This document shows, one piece after another, positions 56,880 to 64,000 of a DNA stretch of 64,000 nt. A program made the position numbers and the translations under genes. The stretch's first letter is position 1. Every line of letters starts with the position of its first letter. Under the pieces are notes generated by a model, which saw only the letters and a program-made list of their open reading frames with translations, had not been told where the DNA came from and did no database searches. The DNA comes from Bacteroidota bacterium. GTDB lineage: Bacteria > Bacteroidota > Bacteroidia > Bacteroidales > FEN-979. The stretch covers positions 1 to 64,000 of the forward strand of contig JAPLDO010000209.1 in assembly GCA_026391715.1 (NCBI GenBank). The letters run 5' to 3'.

Positions 56880-59126
56880 ATGCAGCAGTTCATTGTTCTG
56901 ATAATTCTTTGGATTTCCTTATCCGTAGCGAAAAACGCCCTCTGTCAAACCCTTTCTGAATCAGATTTATCACGCTTCGAAAACAATCCGCATAGCCTTC
57001 AATGGACTTATACCGGAGGGCTTAACGCCTGCCAGTTTTGTTCCATTGACCTTAACCTCGATGGCATAGCTGATCTGTTGATCTTTGACCGACATGGAAA
57101 CCGGAAACTTACATTTATCAGCTCCGAATTTACTGGTACATCAGGCTATTCCTTTGCGCCTGAATATTCTCTCAAAATGCCAGACTTGCATGACTGGGTA
57201 ATTACGGCAGATTATAACTGTGACGGTAAAATGGACATTTTCACTTATAACGCCGGCGGCGTCCGGGTTTTTAAAAATGTTTCCGATACCTCGCTGAAAT
57301 TTGAAATTGTCACCGACCTGCTCGAATCTTGGTACTATAACGGATATGTCGGAATCCTTGTAACCAGTGTTGATTATCCTGCTATCGCGGATATTGATGG
57401 CGATGGCGACCTTGACCTGCTGACTTTTTTTGGTCTGGGTTCCTACGTGGAATACCATAAAAACCTTTCCATGGAAAAATATGGCAATTGCGATAGCCTT
57501 GATTATAAACTTAGCGACCATTGCTGGGGCAGGTTCAGTGAAAGTGAATCGGGAAACAGGATTGTTCTGAATGCGGTTTGTCCAACTCAGGACGAGCCAT
57601 TTCTTCGTGAGAATAATCCAAGGCATACCGGATCAACCTTGCTGGCAACCGACCTCAACAACGACGGTCTTAAGGATTTGATTCTTGGCGATTATGATTA
57701 CCCCGGACTGATTGCATTGTACAATGGAGGAACTGTGGATTCAGCGTTAATGGTTTCCCAGGATACCGCTTTTCCGGCAGGCGCAAAACCTGTGAAACTT
57801 TTCTCATTTCCATCGGTTTCACTGATTGATATTGATCGCGACGGATTACAAGACATTGTTGTTTCCCCTTTTGATCCGGGGCTTTACACGTCAGACAACT
57901 ATAATTGCGTTTGGTTTTATAGAAATACCGGCACAGCAAACCAACCGGTTTTTGAATTTTCGTCAGACCGGTTATTCAGAGATCAAACGCTCGACTTTGG
58001 CACAGCCGCTCATCCGGTATTATTTGATTTTGACAATGACGGACTTCAGGATCTTTTTGTCGGGAATGACGGTTATTACGACTCATCCTGGTATCATAAC
58101 GGTTTGCTAAAATCGCAATATACCGGAAGGATTTCCTGGTTTAAAAACACGGGTACACAATCAAAACCAGTGTTTTCCAATGTCACCGATGATTTTGCCA
58201 ACATTTCAAAACTGGGTTTGCGAGGGATTTATCCAACATTCGCTGATGTAAACAACGATGGAATCACCGACCTCGTTATCGGTTGCAGCGACGGAACTTT
58301 GATTTTTTTCGCTCAGAAACCATCCTCCGGAAATATTCCTCAGTTTGATCCTCCGGTGATGAACTGGCAAAACATTGATGTTGGCGATTATAGCGCTCCG
58401 CAATTTTTCGATATTGACAGAGATCAAATTTCTGAGCTTATCGTCGGCGAAAGAAACGGAAATCTGAATTACTATAAAAATCAAGGTTCCGGTTCGTCAG
58501 TTAAATTTGATTTTGTTACCGACAGCCTCGGAAAAATAAACGTAACCAATTACAACCTTTCCTACTTCGGATTCAGCGTTCCCTGTTTTCATCAGGATAA
58601 TGATGGTTCCACATTTCTTCTGGTTGGTTCGGATGAAGGAAGAACTCATCTGTTCCGTAACATTGACAACAATTTAACCGGGAAGTTTGAAGCTATAGAC
58701 TCTCTTTATCGCTGGCTCGCGGCAAACCCTGCCGATACGCTATTCGGGTGGCAAACTTCGCCTGCCATCGGACATTTAACCGACAATACAGAATTTGATA
58801 TGATTACGGGCAATTTTTCAGGAGGGTTGAATTATATATCAAAAAGATCGCCGGCTGCAATCATTCCCGGATGGAAGGAATTACCGGCGCAAATAAATCC
58901 ATCGTTTACTCTTTATCCAAATCCGGCAAATCGGAATACAAGTATCGTTTACTCTGGAAATTCCACTGTAACCTTGTCCGGATACGTATGTAATATTTTC
59001 GGACAACTGATTCTTGAATTTCCCATCACAGGAAAATCCGAAATTTCCACTTCTGATTTCCCCGAAGGAGTTTATATAATTCGTTGCGCCGGAAAAACTA
59101 CCAGGATGGTAGTTGTGCATCAATAG
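56880..59126 (+). CDS. FG-GAP/VCBS-repeat secreted protein with T9SS type A sorting domain
   Basis: DIDGDGDLDLLTF, DLNNDGLKDLILGDYD, DFDNDGLQDLFVGND; C-term FTLYPNPANRNTSIVYSG...SEISTSDFPEGVYIIRCAGKTTRMVV. Confidence 0.9.
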   Translation: MQQFIVLIILWISLSVAKNALCQTLSESDLSRFENNPHSLQWTYTGGLNACQFCSIDLNLDGIADLLIFDRHGNRKLTFISSEFTGTSGYSFAPEYSLKMPDLHDWVITADYNCDGKMDIFTYNAGGVRVFKNVSDTSLKFEIVTDLLESWYYNGYVGILVTSVDYPAIADIDGDGDLDLLTFFGLGSYVEYHKNLSMEKYGNCDSLDYKLSDHCWGRFSESESGNRIVLNAVCPTQDEPFLRENNPRHTGSTLLATDLNNDGLKDLILGDYDYPGLIALYNGGTVDSALMVSQDTAFPAGAKPVKLFSFPSVSLIDIDRDGLQDIVVSPFDPGLYTSDNYNCVWFYRNTGTANQPVFEFSSDRLFRDQTLDFGTAAHPVLFDFDNDGLQDLFVGNDGYYDSSWYHNGLLKSQYTGRISWFKNTGTQSKPVFSNVTDDFANISKLGLRGIYPTFADVNNDGITDLVIGCSDGTLIFFAQKPSSGNIPQFDPPVMNWQNIDVGDYSAPQFFDIDRDQISELIVGERNGNLNYYKNQGSGSSVKFDFVTDSLGKINVTNYNLSYFGFSVPCFHQDNDGSTFLLVGSDEGRTHLFRNIDNNLTGKFEAIDSLYRWLAANPADTLFGWQTSPAIGHLTDNTEFDMITGNFSGGLNYISKRSPAAIIPGWKELPAQINPSFTLYPNPANRNTSIVYSGNSTVTLSGYVCNIFGQLILEFPITGKSEISTSDFPEGVYIIRCAGKTTRMVVVHQ

Positions 59127-59140
59127 TCCCTCGTCCCTCG

Positions 59141-59593
59141 TTAAACTCCCAGCAAACTTTTCACAATCACCGAAATCATCTTATTATCGGCTTTACCGGC
59201 AAGTTCCTTTGAAGCAACAGCCATCACTTTGCCCATGTCTTTAATGGAATTGGCGCCGGTTTGGGCAATTATTGTTTTGATTTGAGATTTTACTTCGTCT
59301 TCCGAAAGTTGCTGCGGCAAATAGGTTTCAATAATCGCGGCGTCAAAACGCTCCTTTTCGGATAGATCAAACCTGTTGGCATTTTCATAAATATCGGCTG
59401 ATTCCTTGCGTTGTTTGATAAGTTTCTGGAGGATTTTCAGTTCTTCAACTTCACCAACTTCACCAACAAATCCTTCTTTTGTTTTTTCGATGAGTAATGC
59501 CGCTTTCACAGCCCTGAGCGCTTCGAGTTTTTTCGCATCGCGGGCAAGCATTGCAGTTTTTATATCTGCGTTGATTTTGGTTTCCAGATTCAT
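59141..59593 (-). CDS. yqeY: GatB/YqeY domain-containing protein
   Basis: MNLETKINADIKTAMLARDAKKLEALRAVKAALL and YLPQQLSEDEV. Confidence 0.93.
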   Translation of the reverse strand: MNLETKINADIKTAMLARDAKKLEALRAVKAALLIEKTKEGFVGEVGEVEELKILQKLIKQRKESADIYENANRFDLSEKERFDAAIIETYLPQQLSEDEVKSQIKTIIAQTGANSIKDMGKVMAVASKELAGKADNKMISVIVKSLLGV

Positions 59594-61258
59594 TTAATCC
59601 GTTGTTGGGTTTAAATAAGCATTATCGTTTTTATTTTCCACCGGTTTTTCAGGATCTTTGGTTAAGGATATCGCTGAGATGTGAGAGTCGGATGAAGGAG
59701 TAACATTGAGCAGTTCAATTTTACGGCGTTGGTATGCCGGAATGTTTTCAAGTTCCTGCAGGTTTTGCTCGATAGGGATATGGGTTTTTAATTTTTCGCT
59801 CAACTGCCTCAGCCTGCCCACCCTTTCACCCGATTTTTTCAGCAGAAAATCACTGGCGTCAGAATCCGTGTTGGGACTTGAATGAAAAGTTGGTTTGGGT
59901 TCGGGTTTGATATGACTATCAATAATTTCATCCTTATCGCTGGGTAAAAAAGTGTGTACGAGGGTATCGGGGCGATCGTTTACGATTTGCGGCGAGGGTT
60001 GATCAACAATAAATTCATACGTGCGCGTTGGGTCAGAATTGTCAGTTTCCGATTCGAGTTGAAAAGCTACCTGACTTGGCTCACTGACTGACACTTCAGG
60101 CGCGACCGGTTGATCGGCGGGAGCAGTTTGTGTTCGCTGAGCCGAAGTTTCAGTGTCGAGGTGTAAAATACGTCTTTCAGTTTTCGGTTTTTGGGTATCG
60201 TCATAAAGCGGAATAACGGTAACATCGGCAGGTCTGGTGGGATCTTTTTGTTTGTGATCTTCGTCAAATCCAGTAGCGATAATTGTTACGCTGATCTGAT
60301 CTTCGAGAGCATCTTCATAACCATTGCCCCAGATGATATCTCCGGTTGATTGTGTTTTTTCCTGAATGTAGTCAGTGATTTCTGTAACTTCATCCATAGT
60401 AATCTCCTGCTTGCCTGATGAAATATAGAGAAGGATATTGCTGGCGCCATTGATGTCGTTATTATCGAGCAGCGGTGAGTTGAGGGCTTCTACAACGGCT
60501 AATCGCGCCCTTTCTTTTCCGCTGGCAACACCGGTTCCCATAATTGCAACGCCACTGGTTTTCATAACGGTTTTGACGTCCTCGAAGTCAACATTGATAT
60601 ATCCTACCACAGTTATAATCTCAGCGATACCTTTGGCGGCTGTAGTGAGAACATTATCGGCGCGGTTAAATGCCTCCGACAGTGGAAGATCTCCGCACAA
60701 CAACCGCAGTTTGTCGTTGCTAATAATAAGCAGCGCGTCAACATGTTGTTTGAGCTGCCTGATTCCTTCCTCAGCCGACAACCGACGTTTGCGACCTTCG
60801 AAGGCGAAAGGAATGGTGACGATACCTACGGTGAGGATATCGAGATCTTTGGATATTTGGGCAATCACTGGCGCAGCGCCTGTTCCAGTGCCGCCTCCAA
60901 GACCTGCTGTTATGAAAAGCATTTTGGTTCCTTTTTCCAGAACCCGCTTTAAATCTTCGGCGTTTTCGAGCGCGGCATTGCGGCCTACTGTTGGGGACGC
61001 GCCTGCGCCAAGGCCATCGGTGAGGGTTGCTCCAAGCTGAATCTTAGTGGGTACCGGACTTGATTCCATTGACTGGGCGTCGGTATTGCAGATAATAAAA
61101 TCCACACCGGTTATTCCCTGTCTGAACATGTGGTTAACGGCATTACTGCCGCCTCCGCCAACACCGATCACTTTAATGATAGATGATTGATTCTTAGGTG
61201 AATCGAATTTTAAAATCTCAGGCATGATTGTATTTTTTTTACGGTTTAAAATTATCAA
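59594..61258 (-). CDS. ftsZ: Cell division protein FtsZ
   Basis: GVGGGGSNAVNHM, GLGGGTGTGAAPVIAQ; start likely MPEILKFDSPKNQ (about 61225). Confidence 0.98.
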   Translation of the reverse strand: MIILNRKKNTIMPEILKFDSPKNQSSIIKVIGVGGGGSNAVNHMFRQGITGVDFIICNTDAQSMESSPVPTKIQLGATLTDGLGAGASPTVGRNAALENAEDLKRVLEKGTKMLFITAGLGGGTGTGAAPVIAQISKDLDILTVGIVTIPFAFEGRKRRLSAEEGIRQLKQHVDALLIISNDKLRLLCGDLPLSEAFNRADNVLTTAAKGIAEIITVVGYINVDFEDVKTVMKTSGVAIMGTGVASGKERARLAVVEALNSPLLDNNDINGASNILLYISSGKQEITMDEVTEITDYIQEKTQSTGDIIWGNGYEDALEDQISVTIIATGFDEDHKQKDPTRPADVTVIPLYDDTQKPKTERRILHLDTETSAQRTQTAPADQPVAPEVSVSEPSQVAFQLESETDNSDPTRTYEFIVDQPSPQIVNDRPDTLVHTFLPSDKDEIIDSHIKPEPKPTFHSSPNTDSDASDFLLKKSGERVGRLRQLSEKLKTHIPIEQNLQELENIPAYQRRKIELLNVTPSSDSHISAISLTKDPEKPVENKNDNAYLNPTTD

Positions 61259-61322
61259 TTATTTACGTCGGTATTCATTTGTTAAAAATTTAGTTATTAA
61301 CGTTTTATTGTTAATAACTCAT

Positions 61323-62624
61323 TTATTGGATATCCTCTTCAAAAATATTTTTGATTTTGTTAAGGAAACTGTTTAATAACTTTCTGGAAGGAGGAGCCGG
61401 TGGGGCGATCGTTTCCGTAGGCAGTTTTGAAGTCTCTTCTATTGCAGGTTTCTGGTTTCGGGCTTCCCTCTGGTAGCGATCAATGCCTTCGATAACCAGA
61501 CCGATTCCGGTTGCATACATCGGACTTCCCATTTCGGGCGGGACTTCGGATGAAAGATGCTCGTTAGGATAGCCGATCCGGGTTTCCATGCCGGTCATGA
61601 ATTCGGTCAACAGCGCGATATGCTTCAACTGAGCGCCGCCGCCGGTGAGAACAATTCCCTCGATAAGTTTTTTCTCATACCCTGAGTTTTTGATTTCGTA
61701 ATAGATATGCTCTATGATCTCTTCCATTCGCGCCTGAATAATGGCTGCCAGGTTTTTCATGCTGATTTCCCTTGGCGCTTTTCCGCGGGAGCTGGGAATT
61801 GAAATTATCTCTTCTTCTCTATTTTCACGCGCCATTGCCGAGCCGAATTTCAGTTTTAATTGCTCCGCGTGTTTTTTAATGATTGAACAGCCTTCCCTGA
61901 TATCTTCGGTGATAACTTCTCCGCCAAGTGGAATTACCGCTGTGTGCCGGATAATCCCGCCATGGAAAATGGCTATATCGGTGGTGCCGCCGCCGATATC
62001 TGCCAAAACTACGCCTGCTTCCTTCTCATCTTCGCATAAAACGGCTTCGGCAGATGCCAGCGGTTCGAGAATAAGCTCAACAACTTCAAGACCGGCATTC
62101 CTGACACAGCGGTAGATGTTTTTTGCAGCCGCAGTTTGTCCGATAATGATATGAAAATTTGCCTCAAGGTTTCTGCCGATGCTTCCTTTTGGAATCGTTA
62201 TTCCATGTTCGCCGTCAATGCTGTACTCCTGCGGAATAACATCGAGAATCTCTTCTCCGGGATTAGTGTTGAGGTTATACATACTGTTGCACAACTTATC
62301 AATGTCTTCCTGGTTGATTTCCTTTTCAGGGTCTTCCCTGATTATGCTGCCTCGCTGCTGCATACTCTTGATGTGCTGCCCGGCAATTCCAACATTTACA
62401 AACTGGATATTCACACCCGATTTAGCCGACGCCTCGGCAACAGCGTCTTTAATAGACTGCACAGTGTTGTCGAGGTTTGCCACTACGCCCCTTTTCACTC
62501 CTATGCTGGGCGCTTTTCCATAGCCGAGAATTTCAATTTTCCCTAATTCGTTCCTACGGCCTACGATGACCGCGATTTTTGTAGTTCCGATATCGAGACC
62601 CACAATGATACCTAAGTTTTTCAT
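61323..62624 (-). CDS. ftsA: Cell division protein FtsA
   Basis: MKNLGIIVGLDIGTTKIAVIVG; ADIGGGTTDIAIF; start set at 62624. Confidence 0.96.
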   Translation of the reverse strand: MKNLGIIVGLDIGTTKIAVIVGRRNELGKIEILGYGKAPSIGVKRGVVANLDNTVQSIKDAVAEASAKSGVNIQFVNVGIAGQHIKSMQQRGSIIREDPEKEINQEDIDKLCNSMYNLNTNPGEEILDVIPQEYSIDGEHGITIPKGSIGRNLEANFHIIIGQTAAAKNIYRCVRNAGLEVVELILEPLASAEAVLCEDEKEAGVVLADIGGGTTDIAIFHGGIIRHTAVIPLGGEVITEDIREGCSIIKKHAEQLKLKFGSAMARENREEEIISIPSSRGKAPREISMKNLAAIIQARMEEIIEHIYYEIKNSGYEKKLIEGIVLTGGGAQLKHIALLTEFMTGMETRIGYPNEHLSSEVPPEMGSPMYATGIGLVIEGIDRYQREARNQKPAIEETSKLPTETIAPPAPPSRKLLNSFLNKIKNIFEEDIQ

Positions 62625-62631
62625 TGCTTTA

Positions 62632-63432
62632 TTATTTTGTACATAAAACCTGATTCTGATACTTAATGTTGATAATATTGTATTTATTCCAACCAATTTT
62701 ATTTAACCCGAATTTGTAAAATGCCAGTAACTTCCTGAATTTCGCATCCAGATCGTCGGCAGTACCCAATATGATAATATGATTTCCAACACGCGGAATT
62801 AGTTCAAACTCACCCGCCTCATTTACATATATCTGATCAATCTGCGCCTTGAGAAATTTATCATGAGTAATATACATCGTTAATTTATAAAGAGTTGTTA
62901 GCAATGAATCATAATAAATTGAATCTGCAAGCGCAAGCATATTCACCCTGTATTTCGGAGATTTTATATAGGAATCATTGATATAACCATTAGCCACAAG
63001 CACCCTCGCTGAAAAATCGGTATTAACCGGCAACAAAATGCCTGACTCATCAAGGTAAAAATTCTCGAAATTCCGGTTGATAATACGCAGCATTGGCTCC
63101 CGCTGACGTATGGCGATGAAAATTGTGCCTGCATTATTCTCATAAACATGAACATTGGCTACGTAAGGTTGTTTGCCAATGGCATTCTCAACCGCGCCAA
63201 GATTCACCATGCCCAGTGGTTTCCCTTTTAAAAGTCCGACAGTCTTTAAAATGATGGAATCAACATTTTTTTTGGTAATAAGAGTATCGGCTGCGCCATA
63301 ATTAATACTGATTTTAATATTTTTACATGGTCGTGCATATTGTGAAACTTCCACAAAACCCACCAGCGTGCCTGCGCCGGCAACGAGTAGTATCCAGACA
63401 ACAATTCGTAGTATTTTCAGAAACTTCTTCAT
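62632..63432 (-). CDS. ftsQ: Cell division protein FtsQ
   Basis: N-terminal TM, POTRA-like region, position between murC and ftsA. Confidence 0.85.
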   Translation of the reverse strand: MKKFLKILRIVVWILLVAGAGTLVGFVEVSQYARPCKNIKISINYGAADTLITKKNVDSIILKTVGLLKGKPLGMVNLGAVENAIGKQPYVANVHVYENNAGTIFIAIRQREPMLRIINRNFENFYLDESGILLPVNTDFSARVLVANGYINDSYIKSPKYRVNMLALADSIYYDSLLTTLYKLTMYITHDKFLKAQIDQIYVNEAGEFELIPRVGNHIIILGTADDLDAKFRKLLAFYKFGLNKIGWNKYNIINIKYQNQVLCTK

Positions 63433-64000
63433 TTTTTATTTGAATTGCTTAACATGACGCTGATTGGCTCCACAAACTGGTCAATGTCGCCTGCTCCGAG
63501 AGTAAGTAAAATCTCTGGGTTGCAGTTTTTTATTTCTTCCAGGAGGTCTTCCTTCCGAACGATTTTTTTCTTTGTCAACCGTACTTTATCAAGAATAAGT
63601 TTTGCAGTTACTCCTTCAATGGGCTTTTCCCGTGCAGGATAAATTTCCAGCAGTAGCAACTCGTCGAGTAATTCGAGGCTCCTGGCAAATTCATCTGCCA
63701 GATCGCGGGTGCGTGAGTAGAGATGCGGTTGAAAAATTCCGGTAATCTTCTTATCAGGATAGAGCTCCCTCGCAGCGCCGATGCTCGCCCGCAACTCCTC
63801 CGGATGATGCGCATAATCGTCAATGTAAACCAGGTTGGGCTGCCTAACTCGAAATTCAAACCGGCGAATGACGCCTTGATAGGAACTCATGGCTGTTCGT
63901 AGGCAGTCGTGCCCGATTCCAATAGTGATTCCTGTGGCGAGAGCTGCAACAGCGTTTTCGAGGTTGAACATACCCGGTACGCTAAGTATCATATTGGCGA
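63429..64000 (-). CDS. murC: UDP-N-acetylmuramate--L-alanine ligase MurC (C-terminal part; truncated by window)
   Basis: FNLENAVAALA, YIDDYAHHPEELRASI, FQPHLYSRTRDL, LLTLGAGDIDQ. Confidence 0.95.
   Translation of the reverse strand, partial: ANMILSVPGMFNLENAVAALATGITIGIGHDCLRTAMSSYQGVIRRFEFRVRQPNLVYIDDYAHHPEELRASIGAARELYPDKKITGIFQPHLYSRTRDLADEFARSLELLDELLLLEIYPAREKPIEGVTAKLILDKVRLTKKKIVRKEDLLEEIKNCNPEILLTLGAGDIDQFVEPISVMLSNSNKK

Noticed and set aside
60438-61040. 200-aa plus-strand ORF opposite ftsZ
   Set aside because: Low-complexity antisense ORF; ftsZ is unambiguous.
1-64000. tRNA or rRNA genes
   Set aside because: None recognised by eye; tRNAscan-SE and Rfam searches would be needed to exclude them.

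Overview
This 64 kb window is a Bacteroidota (Bacteroidales-like) chromosomal segment. The lineage call rests on T9SS C-terminal sorting domains, the ftsQ-ftsA-ftsZ-yqeY order and lipoprotein-rich gene content. Housekeeping genes sit at both ends (TIGR02757/DUF2400, EamA, PLD/Cls, YicC, CrcB at the left; FG-GAP/T9SS, YqeY, FtsZ, FtsA, FtsQ, MurC at the right). The middle is accessory. The most interesting parts are: (1) a class II lanthipeptide locus (LanM with a CCG-type zinc motif) beside an NHLP-type leader with no core peptide, and a second NHLP precursor with a plausible two-ring core about 20 kb away; (2) a single 1812-aa ORF joining an RND permease, a periplasmic substrate-binding domain and a TolC-like outer-membrane factor; (3) a four-gene operon of HybA-like ferredoxin, HybB/NrfD-like quinone protein and two membrane-anchored GcvH-like proteins, one fused to a PstS-like domain, with no catalytic subunit; (4) DUF1566/Fn3 surface proteins whose C-termini look like diversity-generating-retroelement variable regions, with no reverse transcriptase in the window; (5) an EcoRI-like endonuclease paired with an RsrI-like methylase and a controller-like protein; (6) MITE-like and heptamer-periodic repeats, one of which has entered a coding sequence in frame. 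All calls come from reading the sequence and from memory of families; no database search was run.
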